Origin: JANLUX01 sp031366005 | Lineage (GTDB): Bacteria; Bacteroidota; Bacteroidia; AKYH767-A; OLB10 | Direction: 5' to 3' | Assembly: GCA_031366005.1 (NCBI GenBank) | Contig: JANLZB010000055.1 | Coordinates: 34,369-98,368 of the forward strand | Length of the DNA: 64,000 nt | Part shown: piece by piece, positions 35,701 through 43,032 of the stretch | How the letters are laid out: every line of letters begins with the position of its first letter | How positions within the stretch are numbered: position 1 is the stretch's first letter | The notes under the pieces: generated by a model | Databases searched by the model: none | What the model saw: only the letters and a program-made list of their open reading frames with translations | What the model was told of the DNA's origin: nothing | Translations under genes and position numbers: made by a program

Positions 35701-35927
35701 AACTGCCGTGCATAAGCGCTCAGACTTTCTACATAACGCCTCTGACCTTCCGCATAAAGCGTATCAAATGCAAGCGAACTTTTTCCTGAACCGCTCAATC
35801 CTGTTATCACCACAAAATGATTTCGCGGAATGGCAACATCTAATTTTTTAAGATTATGAACCGCTGCACCTTTAATAATAATGTACTGCTTGGGACTTAA
35901 AGTACTAACGTCAACTGTTTTGGGCAT
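32754..35927 (-). CDS. uvrA: UvrABC system protein A with repeat-derived insertion
   Basis: The protein has 1057 residues, against about 930-950 usual. It scans DNA for damage in nucleotide excision repair. Both ABC halves are complete: GLSGSGKSSLAFDTLYAEGQ and GVSGSGKTSLVKKIL (Walker A), TLSGGESQRINLA and TLSGGEAQRIKLA (signatures), and zinc Cys pairs in CKNCEGFG, CPECKGTRL, CDMCQGEG and CEQCKGKRF. Residues about 280-370, just before the FSFNNPYGACKNC zinc region, are an in-frame insertion of repeats with the phrase KQSAAMEMGSSS twice. The stop codon is part of the MITE target duplication. I infer the protein remains functional. Confidence 0.93.
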   Translation of the reverse strand: MPKTVDVSTLSPKQYIIIKGAAVHNLKKLDVAIPRNHFVVITGLSGSGKSSLAFDTLYAEGQRRYVESLSAYARQFIGRMDKPEVDYILGIAPAIAIQQKVNTRNPRSTVGTSTEIYDYLKLLFARIGKTYSPISGNLVKKDTVADVVDAILSKREGRFYLSAPLWLHDGKTLHEELSILTQKGFTRVLVNGELKDIETYAEETTSAKPVLKSVKTPRKKKEEALPQSINQQLQGVEILIDRIALSGDSDTSEDELKTRLADSVQTAFNEGHGVCKVWDLNVQSKPSLRSRLDREKQSAHVEPSLRGTKQSAAMEMGSSSEQTNRFVPRDDVKVSKKQSAAMEMGSSSQQTDRFSRSNRDRDDASVRDDVHEYSNKFELDGILFEEPTTHLFSFNNPYGACKNCEGFGSVIGIDEELVIPDKSVSIYDGAIVAWRGEKMKEWNDKLVMNAYKFDFPIHKPYFELSKYHKDLLWTGNKYFRGLNEFFKHVEEQTYKIQYRVMLSRYRGKTICPECKGTRLRKDAQYVKIDNISINELVLMPVKDSLQFFKNINLDEHDAIVAKRLLTEIVNRLQFLDDVGLGYLTMNRLSNTLSGGESQRINLATSLGSSLVGSMYILDEPSIGLHPRDTSRLITVLKSLQKIGNTVIVVEHDEEIMRAADQLIDIGPYAGTGGGQLVFQGDFRELALSGSSLTAQYLNHTEQIPLPEHRRKWKKHIGINGARENNLKNINVKFPLGIMTVVTGVSGSGKTSLVKKILYPALRKLSGGYGEQTGNFDKLDGQYTDITSTELVDQNPIGKSSRSNPVTYIKAYDDIRALYADLPFSRQRGMKPSHFSFNVEGGRCDMCQGEGVITVEMQFMADIHLKCEQCKGKRFKEEILSIEYRGKNIFDILEMTVDEALEFFAANEGPGKYHSTHTKISAKIQTLADVGLGYIRLGQSSSTLSGGEAQRIKLASFLTKGNHASNTLFVFDEPTTGLHFHDIRKLLDAFNALVKNGNTLIVIEHNLEIIKSADWVIDLGPDGGENGGHLIFEGTPEDLANCEASITGSFLKEKLVLN
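34815..35090. repeat. Composite palindromic repeat inserted in uvrA
   Basis: Two near-identical 51-bp direct copies (34869-34919 and 34952-35003; they share AACCCATTTCCATAGC and GCAGATTGCTTC). These are bounded by inverted TCCCGAT-TGG-ATCGGGA palindromes at 34849-34865 and 35044-35060, with GTCATCGCGA/TCGCAATGAC ends. The whole is open in the uvrA frame. Confidence 0.85.
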
Positions 35928-36659
35928 GATAAAAAATCGGGTGCAAATTTACCGATAATAAACGCTTGTTCCAGCCATGTTGCTATCTAATGATTAATTA
36001 AAACGATGCAAAAACTATTTCATTTCAATAATTTTAAATATACACTTTGCAGCAAATCATAAACAATTAGTAACAAACCGTTATTTCAATTGCTCGTCAT
36101 CATAAAACCTAGGTAAAAAATCGTTTTCAGTTGGTATTTAATCGTAAAAGGTTAGTGCAAAACCGTTATTCCAAAATTCCATCCTCGTTAACGGTTGGTA
36201 CAAAATCGTTTTCGCTTGGTATTTGATCGTAAACGGTTGGTACAAAATCTTTATTCCAAAATTCCATCATTGTAAACGGTTGGTACAAAACCGTTTTTTC
36301 TGTTTTACGCAATCGTTTTTTTTTGTTTTTCCACAATTTTTTTATTAAATCATTAAAATAAAAGCATTTTATGTAATTGAAAATCATCGCACAACAAATT
36401 TTTTTTCCAAAAAGGGCTAACCTTTCAATCCATGTTATCGTATTGTAGGAGGTTCTTAAATTGGAGAGCATCGTTCTTTAAAAGTTCAGATTGAAAAGTA
36501 AAGTGTAAATAATTATTCAAAAAACTAAAACTTTTAATTATTTATAACGTATCACTCCTCAATCCCGACACATCGGGAACAACACCAAATAATTATCATA
36601 AAAAACGTAACGATTAATTATTCACTGCGTATCATAGTTCAAATTTAATTCACAACAAA
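35928..36659. other. Long gene-free spacer between uvrA and the orphan gene
   Basis: Over 700 bases lie between divergent starts with no convincing gene. It contains the 42/43-bp periodic array (36059-36300). The AT-rich remainder carries a TCCCGA-CACA-TCGGGA palindrome (36563-36578) and twin ATTATT-GTATCA segments (36536-36559 and 36615-36640). A minus-strand frame of 101 codons over the array is not credible. Confidence 0.65.
36059..36300. repeat. Array of six 19-bp motifs alternately spaced 42 and 43 bp
   Basis: Consensus GTAAACGGTTGGTACAAAA. Clear copies start at 36144, 36187, 36229 and 36272, and degenerate copies at 36059 and 36102; the intervals are 43, 42, 43, 42 and 43. The spacers alternate between two types, one with TCGTTTTCGCTTGGTATTT and one with TTATTCCAAAATTCCATC, so the higher-order period is exactly 85 bp. 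The last copy ends in the hairpin AAACGGTT-GGTACAA-AACCGTTT followed by TTTT. The period is not a multiple of three, so it is not a coding repeat. Confidence 0.85.
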
Positions 36660-37628
36660 ATGGAAAAGCAAAAAAAGGTTTCGATCACATTCCTTAATAT
36701 GATCAAAAGTGTAGTCACTTTCGCATTGGCTCCCGTAAATCAGGTTGTAACTAACATGGTAATTCCTTTTAAGGACGGCATTAATTATCTCAGTGGTAAT
36801 TATGATACCATCATGCAATTGCGCCAGCAGGCAAAGCAGGTTATTACAGGTTATGCAGCTCAAAAGAAAAGCATGCGTAATCTATTAACCATCACCAGTT
36901 ATAATATTATGAAATCGGTGTACGCCTTTGCCGTCAAATCGAAAGACCAAAATCTTCAAAACTCCATGCACATTACCAAAACTGCTTTGCGCAAAATGAA
37001 ATTCCAGGATTTCATGGATTATACTTCCGCTGCCATTACAACGGTTAACGGAGTGGTGAATAAATTGGCTGATTATCATGTAACGGCTCAAACCATCACC
37101 GATTGGCAACTGATGTGGAAACAGCTGAATGACCTCAAAACAATTCCGAATAATGCAATTAATACCCGTAAAGCCATCAACACCCAGGCGGCTACGCTTT
37201 ATGATCAATCCCTGACTTTTATACAGAAAGTGCTTGATCCGGTTAGTTTCTGGTATGCTGCCAATAAAGTAGATTACTTTAACGAATACCGCAACAACAG
37301 GCGCTTAAAAGGTTCTTCCACACATACCAAATGCAAGTTTTTATGTCTTGATGATTTAAAGCAACCCATCTATGGAATCACAGTGATGCAGGACGGTAGC
37401 GATAACAAAGGTCAGACAGATATAAACGGTATTTGTTCATTGCAAATAGAGTTGCACAAGGATGATAATGTATATTCATTCACCCTGTCCAATGGCAGCA
37501 TTGAAAAGCATACCGGCAACATCGAAATTAAAAAAGGGCATACCGTTTCGCTCACCATCGAAGGTTTTCCTCACACTGCTTTCTCAATACCCAATCCTGT
37601 TAACAACAATAATACTGTGCATGCTTAA
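36660..37628 (+). CDS. Orphan two-domain protein of unknown function
   Basis: The protein has 322 residues and no signal peptide. Residues 1-215 are mostly amphipathic helices (ITFLNMIKSVVTFALAPVNQ, LRQQAKQVITGYAAQKKSM, then FQDFMDYTSAAITTVNGVV). Residues 235-310 look like a small carboxypeptidase-regulatory or Ig-like beta domain (CLDDLKQPIYGITVMQDG, GQTDINGICSLQIEL, HTVSLTIEGF). The combination suggests a structural or scaffolding role, but I do not recognise the family. It is a single transcription unit: a long upstream spacer with a periodic array, and a strong terminator downstream. Confidence 0.75.
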   Translation: MEKQKKVSITFLNMIKSVVTFALAPVNQVVTNMVIPFKDGINYLSGNYDTIMQLRQQAKQVITGYAAQKKSMRNLLTITSYNIMKSVYAFAVKSKDQNLQNSMHITKTALRKMKFQDFMDYTSAAITTVNGVVNKLADYHVTAQTITDWQLMWKQLNDLKTIPNNAINTRKAINTQAATLYDQSLTFIQKVLDPVSFWYAANKVDYFNEYRNNRRLKGSSTHTKCKFLCLDDLKQPIYGITVMQDGSDNKGQTDINGICSLQIELHKDDNVYSFTLSNGSIEKHTGNIEIKKGHTVSLTIEGFPHTAFSIPNPVNNNNTVHA

Positions 37629-37665
37629 TTGAGATTTCTTGTTTATATAATTTATGGTTTAATGA

Positions 37666-37694
37666 AGCCGCCCCGTGAAGGGCGGTTTTTTTTT
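37666..37694 (+). terminator. Strong rho-independent terminator
   Basis: CCGCCC, loop CGTGAA, GGGCGG, followed by TTTTTTTTT, about 40 bp after the orphan gene stop codon. Confidence 0.9.
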
Positions 37695-37834
37695 GGTGGA
37701 TTGAAATTTAGAACAGGGTCCCTAAAAAGGAGACACTGGAGGACTGAGAAACCGTGGCAGTGAAAAATTGAATTTCTTCATTCTCTTGCACAGGATAAAA
37801 TTAAGCTGAAACTGTTATAAACTGTCTTGGTGTT

Positions 37835-37861
37835 TTTGCAGGTGGAAGGAACACCTGCAAA
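37835..37861 (+). repeat. Hairpin TTTGCAGGTG / CACCTGCAAA with GAAGGAA loop
   Basis: A perfect 10-bp stem with a seven-base loop. The inner GGTG...GAAGGAACACC part is shared with 10505-10536, while six outer pairs differ but still pair. It lies about 185 bp upstream of the SBBP T9SS gene. Confidence 0.7.
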
Positions 37862-38044
37862 GGCGAAAATGGTGTATCCACTTATTATTGCGATTAACTT
37901 ATTTAATTAGCTGATTCAAAACTACACAATACAAATCAGTTGCTTGCAAATAACTATTTGAGTCAACTACATTTTTGAGGATAAAAAAGCACCAAAATAA
38001 TTTTTATACATTCGTATAATGTTTTATCTAAAATCAACTCTTTT

Positions 38045-39715
38045 ATGAAAGCATTTTACAAAGTTTCAATAGTTTTAATTTTTGCATTGTTAATCTTTAA
38101 TGATGGATTTACACAATCTCCCAATTGGGCTTGGGCAAAAAGTGGTGGTGGATCAGATTGGGATGTTGCTACAAATATTGCTGTGGATGTTGATGGTAAT
38201 TCATACATTACAGGCTATTTTAAAAGCCCTAGTGTAACTTTTGGTGCTACTACTTTAATAAACAATAATAGTGGATATAGTGATCTTTTTGTCATAAAAT
38301 ATGATGCCTTAGGTAATGTCATATGGTCAAAAAGTGCTGGCGGTAATCTTGATGATGTTAGTAATAGTATTGCTGTGGACGCAAATTCTAACGTGTATAT
38401 AACAGGTTCATTCCAAAGTCCTACTATTACTTTTGGTAGTGTAACTTTAATGAATAGTGGTAGCGAGAATGTTTTCGTTACCAAATATGATTCTTCGGGT
38501 AATGTTTCATGGGCGAAAAGTGCGAACGGAATTCCTGGTGCAGTTGGTAACAGCATCGTATTAGATGCCAATAGCAATCCATTCATAACGGGTTCTTTTT
38601 ATAGCGTTACACTTACTTTGGATAGTACAACATTATCTAATGTTGATATTACCGGCCACACTGCGGATATTTTTGTTATTAAATATGATTCCTCAGGTAA
38701 TGTGCTTTGGGCAAAAGATGCAGGTGGTATCAGTGAAGATATTGCAAATAGTATAACCATAGATTTTAATGGAAATTCTTACGTTACAGGTCTATTTGAA
38801 GATTCTATAATTTTTGATAACACCACTCTAACTAATGCAGGTTATGAAGATATTTTTATAGTAAAATACAATTCTTTAGGGAGCATGGTTTGGGTAAAAA
38901 ATATCGGAGGCACTGGTATGGATGATGGCAATAGTATAGTTGCGGATGCAAATGGCAATTTTTATCTAACAGGTGCTTTTAACAGCGATACTCTAAGATT
39001 TGATAGCATTATATTAACAGATGTCGGACCTTTTGATATTTTTATTGCAAAATATGATACTTACGGTAATATAATATGGGCTAAAAGTTCAGGGGGTATT
39101 TATGCAGATTATGGTATAGGAATTACTGTAGACTCAAACGGAAATTCATATATAACTGGAACTTTTGGAAGTCCTGCCATCGCGTTTGGTAATATTATGT
39201 TATCAAATTCTGTCACAGTTTCTTTTTATACTCCTGATATTTTAATTGTAAAATATGATCCTTTCGGCAATGTAGTTTGGGCTAAAAGTGCAGGAGGCAT
39301 TGATTGGGATAACGCGAGCGGCATTACTGTAGATTCAGATGGAAATTTATATATAGCAGGATATTTCAATAGCCATATTATTAATTTTGCCACTAACACG
39401 CTGACAAATGTTGGCATTAATAAATATGACACTTTTATTGCTAAAATCGGTAATATAACCGCAGTGGAAAGTGAGGAGCATTATAATCGTATTTTGTTTT
39501 ATCCTAATCCGTCTATCAACTACTGCACTATTACTGCTTCTATTTTCATCAACTCCACATTAGTTATTTGCGATGTAATGGGTAGGGTACTCTTGCAACA
39601 ACCTTTTAACTCAACCACAACATTAAATGTTGGCAAACTAACAAATGGTATTTACTTTGTAGAAGTAAAAGACAAACAGGGAAATTCAGTGAAAGGAAAA
39701 ATAGTGAAGGAGTAA
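38045..39715 (+). CDS. Secreted SBBP-repeat protein with T9SS sorting domain
   Basis: The protein has 556 residues. A signal peptide (VSIVLIFALLIFNDGFTQ) is followed by seven or eight SBBP-type beta-propeller repeats recognised by IVKYDSSGNVLWAK and SAGG...D-x-A-x-S-I-x-V-D-x-N-G-N-x-Y-I-T-G. The C-terminal 75 residues form a T9SS type A domain (ILFYPNPSINYCTIT, then TNGIYFVEVKDKQGNSVKGKIV). It is exported by the Sec and T9SS routes. The ligand is unknown. The stop codon is followed directly by the ATG of the next gene. Confidence 0.9.
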   Translation: MKAFYKVSIVLIFALLIFNDGFTQSPNWAWAKSGGGSDWDVATNIAVDVDGNSYITGYFKSPSVTFGATTLINNNSGYSDLFVIKYDALGNVIWSKSAGGNLDDVSNSIAVDANSNVYITGSFQSPTITFGSVTLMNSGSENVFVTKYDSSGNVSWAKSANGIPGAVGNSIVLDANSNPFITGSFYSVTLTLDSTTLSNVDITGHTADIFVIKYDSSGNVLWAKDAGGISEDIANSITIDFNGNSYVTGLFEDSIIFDNTTLTNAGYEDIFIVKYNSLGSMVWVKNIGGTGMDDGNSIVADANGNFYLTGAFNSDTLRFDSIILTDVGPFDIFIAKYDTYGNIIWAKSSGGIYADYGIGITVDSNGNSYITGTFGSPAIAFGNIMLSNSVTVSFYTPDILIVKYDPFGNVVWAKSAGGIDWDNASGITVDSDGNLYIAGYFNSHIINFATNTLTNVGINKYDTFIAKIGNITAVESEEHYNRILFYPNPSINYCTITASIFINSTLVICDVMGRVLLQQPFNSTTTLNVGKLTNGIYFVEVKDKQGNSVKGKIVKE

Positions 39716-40096
39716 ATGAATTTTCTAAATAAATCAAAACAAAAACTTTTCATCACATTCGCTTTTCTATTTGCCCTCGCATCTATTTATCATTTGGCTG
39801 CTGTATTTTTTAAGATTCATCCCGATGTATCGGGATCATCCGCAGCAAGAAATATTTTATTTGTAATTATCAACTTTATTTGCGTTTACGGAATGCTAAA
39901 GCGGCCTGCTTGGTTTATTTATTGTTTTCCTGCTCTCCTTGTTCAGCAACTTTACAGTCATGGCTCCGGCTTGATTAATAGTTGGAATGAAAAAGGAAAA
40001 ATGGATTGGCTGAGTCTTATTGTTGTTTTAATATTGCCGGTTATTATGTTTTTCCTGATAAAGGATTTAAAAAGAAAGAAAATTCAACGCAGATGA
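39716..40096 (+). CDS. Small hypothetical membrane protein
   Basis: The protein has 126 residues and four hydrophobic helices (LFITFAFLFALASIYHLAAVF, then NILFVIINFICVYGML, FIYCFPALLVQQLY and LSLIVVLILPVIMFFLI). I do not recognise the family. Translation is probably coupled to the SBBP gene (TAA followed by ATG). A 16-bp TCCCGAT-GT-ATCGGGA palindrome (39820-39835) supplies the codons for HPDVSGSS in the first loop, so this loop is likely repeat-derived. Confidence 0.7.
   Translation: MNFLNKSKQKLFITFAFLFALASIYHLAAVFFKIHPDVSGSSAARNILFVIINFICVYGMLKRPAWFIYCFPALLVQQLYSHGSGLINSWNEKGKMDWLSLIVVLILPVIMFFLIKDLKRKKIQRR
39820..39835. repeat. TCCCGAT-GT-ATCGGGA palindrome in coding sequence
   Basis: Identical over 16 bases to the intergenic copy at 15609-15624. 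It codes for residues about 35-40 of the small membrane protein. Confidence 0.8.
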
Positions 40097-40166
40097 CACA
40101 GATGTAACGGATAAAACCCGAATTTTCTGATCCGCAAAACCAAAAAGATCAGTGTTATCTGTGTTC
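40086..40166. repeat. AACGCAGATGACACAGAT imperfect inverted repeat
   Basis: AACGCAGATGACACAGAT (40086-40103) pairs imperfectly with ATCAGTGTTATCTGTGTTC (40148-40166). It belongs to the dispersed GAACGCGGATGA palindrome family and fills most of the gap before the next gene. Confidence 0.6.
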
Positions 40167-40223
40167 TGTTTATTTGGTACGTTTTTATATTAGAAACACT
40201 TGTTAAAAGAAATTATATAAACT

Positions 40224-40748
40224 ATGAAGACACAAGAATCAAAACCAGGCTGGTTTGAAAAGTTTGCAATCAAAGCAACAAAAGCTACAGGAACGAATAC
40301 TGCTTTTGTTTTAGCATGTGCTGTTATTTTGGGATGGATAGTTACCGGGCCCATTTTCAATTATTCAGATACATGGCAGTTGGTCATAAATACAAGTACA
40401 ACGATTATTACATTTTTAATGGTGTTCCTCATTCAGAAAACCCAGAACAAAGATGCGCTTGCAATTCAGATAAAATTAAATGAACTGGTTGCTGCCTCTA
40501 ACAATGCGAGTAATAGAATAGTAAGTGTGGAAGATTTAAGTGAGAAAGAACTTGAAAAGCTTAATAGCGATTATACAAAGCTGGCAAAAATTACACAGAA
40601 GGAAAAAAATCTGAATACTTCACATTCGATAGATGATAAAAATAAAATCACCAAACAAAGAGAAACGGTCGAGAAAAGGATAGAGAAAGTAACTTCCAGT
40701 CATCCAAGCCGATTTCAAAAAAGAAAGAAGCCGGGTGAGAATGAGTAG
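40224..40748 (+). CDS. Low-affinity iron permease family protein
   Basis: The protein has 174 residues. WFEKFAIKATKATGTNTAFV, GWIVTGPIFNYSDTWQLVINTSTTIITFLMVFLIQ (in the usual two-helix arrangement) and KTQNKDALAIQIKLNELV are the hallmark of the bacterial low-affinity iron permease family. The C-terminal 75 residues are charged and probably a cytoplasmic coiled coil. Actual iron transport by bacterial members is not well established. Confidence 0.88.
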   Translation: MKTQESKPGWFEKFAIKATKATGTNTAFVLACAVILGWIVTGPIFNYSDTWQLVINTSTTIITFLMVFLIQKTQNKDALAIQIKLNELVAASNNASNRIVSVEDLSEKELEKLNSDYTKLAKITQKEKNLNTSHSIDDKNKITKQRETVEKRIEKVTSSHPSRFQKRKKPGENE

Positions 40749-40751
40749 ATG

Positions 40752-41864
40752 TCAGGTTTTTGTTTTGTCTTCTATAACCTGATTCCCGAATTTAAAAATA
40801 TTTTTTCCTATTGGCGGCATGGTGTCGCCTAATAAAAATCCAAAAGGTTTTAATCCATCTATGTGATCAAATATTACTTTGATAATGGCAGTGAGTGGAA
40901 TAGAAAGAAACATACCTGGAACTCCCCATAAGGCACCACCGATAAGCACAACAATTATTGAAATAAGTGCATTAATTTTTACACGCGAAGCAACAATGTA
41001 AGGCACGATATAATGGTTGTCAATAAACTGAACGAGCATGTGTGCGATAAGTACCCATAGTGCTGCAGTTGGGGATTTGGTAGCAAACGCAACAAGCATT
41101 GTTAAGCCAATTGCTATAAGTCCACCGATATAAGGAATCACATTTAATATTGCTCCAATGATGCCAAGCAATATGGCATATTGAATGCCAATGATCAGCA
41201 GTGCTGTAGAGTTCAGAATGGTCATTATCACTGCTTCAATTAATAATCCGGCAAGATAACTTTGAATTAATGTTTTTGTTTGACCCAATACCTCCACCAC
41301 CGTTTTATGCCTGTTCTTTGGAAACAGTTGTGCAATGAAATCGAGAAGCAATGGTTTGTAAAATAAAATCATAAAAATGTAAACAGGAATCAGGAATAAA
41401 ACCACCAGCGTACTGCTGACAGTAGTTAGTGTCTGACCAATTACTGCTGAGCCTTTATCGAGGCTTGAACTTTTAAAATTCGCAAGCCATGTATTAATCT
41501 TTGGAGTAGAGACATTAAATTTTTCTGATACCCATTGAATTGCCTGTGAAAGAATGATGGTGAATTTTTCTTTCAGTTGTGGAAAGCTTTCGCTAAACAT
41601 CGAAGCTTGCGATGAAATTAAAAATAAAATTCCTCCAACAATAATAATTGAAGTAATTAATGCGATAAAAATGGAAACAACATGATTGATACCTATTCTG
41701 TTTAAAAAATTTACAAGCGGGTTAAGTAGTATTGCAAAAATGAATGAGAATACGAGCGGTACAATAATATCACGACCGATATAAAGGATAAAGGCAAATG
41801 AAATGATGCCTAATAAAATTTGTGAGAGTGTAATATAAAATGCTGCTAACGATTTGTTTTCCAT
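40752..41864 (-). CDS. AI-2E family transporter (PerM-like)
   Basis: The protein has 370 residues and about eight membrane helices. The duplicated arrangement of the family is clear: an N-terminal helix pair (IIVPLVFSFIFAILLNPLV), the periplasmic segment, and the C-terminal block IGIQYAILLGIIGAILNVIPYIG, ALWVLIAHMLVQFIDNHYIVPYIV and LWGVPGMFLSIPLTAI. Members export autoinducer-2, siderophores or other substrates; which one applies is not decided here. It is convergent with the iron permease-like gene. Confidence 0.92.
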   Translation of the reverse strand: MENKSLAAFYITLSQILLGIISFAFILYIGRDIIVPLVFSFIFAILLNPLVNFLNRIGINHVVSIFIALITSIIIVGGILFLISSQASMFSESFPQLKEKFTIILSQAIQWVSEKFNVSTPKINTWLANFKSSSLDKGSAVIGQTLTTVSSTLVVLFLIPVYIFMILFYKPLLLDFIAQLFPKNRHKTVVEVLGQTKTLIQSYLAGLLIEAVIMTILNSTALLIIGIQYAILLGIIGAILNVIPYIGGLIAIGLTMLVAFATKSPTAALWVLIAHMLVQFIDNHYIVPYIVASRVKINALISIIVVLIGGALWGVPGMFLSIPLTAIIKVIFDHIDGLKPFGFLLGDTMPPIGKNIFKFGNQVIEDKTKT

Positions 41865-41893
41865 TGATGATTTTAATTCTTAAATTTTATTTC

Positions 41894-41909
41894 TCCCGAT
41901 TCATCGGGA
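41894..41909. repeat. TCCCGAT-TC-ATCGGGA palindrome
   Basis: Seven-bp arms in the gap between the GT9 gene and the AI-2E gene. A member of the dispersed TCCCGAT family. Confidence 0.75.
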
Positions 41910-41915
41910 TCTGCA

Positions 41916-42908
41916 TTAGTTTAACATTCTTTGTGCCACTCTTGCCACTTCATCTGTTTCAATTTTATTCATGCAGTTAAAATGACCAAGCGGACATTTA
42001 TCATAACCGATTTTTGAGCAAGGTCTGCAAGGCAAATTATTTATTTCAATGATTGCTGAACCCTGTTGAAATGACTCAGGCAGATAAGGATACATCCCAA
42101 ATTCAGGGATTGTATTTCCCCAAATGGAGATGATCCGTTTTTTAAACGCTGCAGCAATATGCATCAGTCCGGTATCGTGTGTAATTATTACAGCAGCTTG
42201 TTTTACTAAGGAAGCCGATTGTCCTAAATTATATTTTCCGCAAGCATTATATATTGTTGTTCCCACTGCAGCCGTAATTTCTTCACCTCGTGCTGCATCT
42301 TCCTTTCCACCTAATAAAATAATCGGATATTGAAGAGCTTTACACAATGCAATTAATTTTTGCTGTGGTAATATTTTAGTGTTATGCTTTGCACCAATTG
42401 CAATTCCGATATATCCATGTTGATGTGTTAACGGAAGTTGATCAAGGTTTATCTCATCTTCATCACGAATAAAAAAATCCAATCCTTCACCATCATTCTG
42501 CACATTCAAATTTTTTACTGTCTCAAAATAACGATCAACGATATGTAATTCAGGCAAACGGTTAATACCAAAATTTACCATCAGCCATTTCTCCAAATTA
42601 ATTTTGTCAAAAGAAAAAGATTTTTTTCTCAATGATAATTTTACTTTCAGTGAACGGAGATTATGGTGAAGATCAATAATGAAATCATAATTTTCTTTTT
42701 TCAGATCAACAAGTACATCCGTTAATGAGCCATCAGTTAAAAAAACTTTACCTACATAAGGATTAGGTGTAAGTATTGTTGAATATTCTTTTTTGGTAAG
42801 AAAATGTATTTCAGCCTTTGCAGATTGTTTTTTCAAACAGCGCAAAACAGGAGTGGTGAGCACAATATCACCAATGGAACTAAAACGGATGATTAAAAAT
42901 TTCACCAA
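41916..42908 (-). CDS. Glycosyltransferase family 9 (heptosyltransferase-like)
   Basis: The protein has 330 residues. MVKFLIIRFSSIGDIVLTTPVLRCLK (shown by its RFSSIGDIVLTTP core), then ITHDTGLMHIAAAFKKRIISIWG and a Cys-rich C-terminal motif (PCRPCSKIGYDKCPLGHFNCM) typical of GT9. It adds heptose or a related sugar to the lipid A-core of lipopolysaccharide. It lies apart from the polysaccharide island and is divergent from the TatD gene. Confidence 0.92.
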   Translation of the reverse strand: MVKFLIIRFSSIGDIVLTTPVLRCLKKQSAKAEIHFLTKKEYSTILTPNPYVGKVFLTDGSLTDVLVDLKKENYDFIIDLHHNLRSLKVKLSLRKKSFSFDKINLEKWLMVNFGINRLPELHIVDRYFETVKNLNVQNDGEGLDFFIRDEDEINLDQLPLTHQHGYIGIAIGAKHNTKILPQQKLIALCKALQYPIILLGGKEDAARGEEITAAVGTTIYNACGKYNLGQSASLVKQAAVIITHDTGLMHIAAAFKKRIISIWGNTIPEFGMYPYLPESFQQGSAIIEINNLPCRPCSKIGYDKCPLGHFNCMNKIETDEVARVAQRMLN

Positions 42909-43032
42909 GATGTATTATAATTAATTAGTTGCCATAAAGAAACAAAAGCTCAAAGTAATAAGGTTTAGCGTCTTTGTGTCTTTGTGGCAAAACAAACAAT
43001 GCAAGGCAACCAAAATAGCTATTTTTACAACC

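Larger units (their letters stand above)
37629..38044. other. Gene-free spacer upstream of the SBBP protein
   Basis: After the terminator there is about 350 bases without a frame. It contains the GGAAGGAACACC hairpin at 37835-37861. A TATACATTCGTATAATG segment just before the SBBP gene may belong to its promoter, though it does not match TAnnTTTG. Confidence 0.55.

Noticed and set aside
36059..36300. Possible CRISPR array
   Set aside because: Spacers alternate between only two sequence types instead of being unique, the 19-bp motif is short and degenerate, and no cas genes are nearby.
36166..36471. A minus-strand 101-codon frame over the periodic array, with twice-repeated DFVPTV
   Set aside because: The repeat is explained by the 85-bp DNA period, which is not a multiple of three. 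The rest is Lys-rich low-complexity sequence without a family match.
37695..38044. A riboswitch or small RNA in the spacer before the SBBP gene
   Set aside because: Apart from the one hairpin I could not match any known RNA family by eye; a covariance search would be needed.
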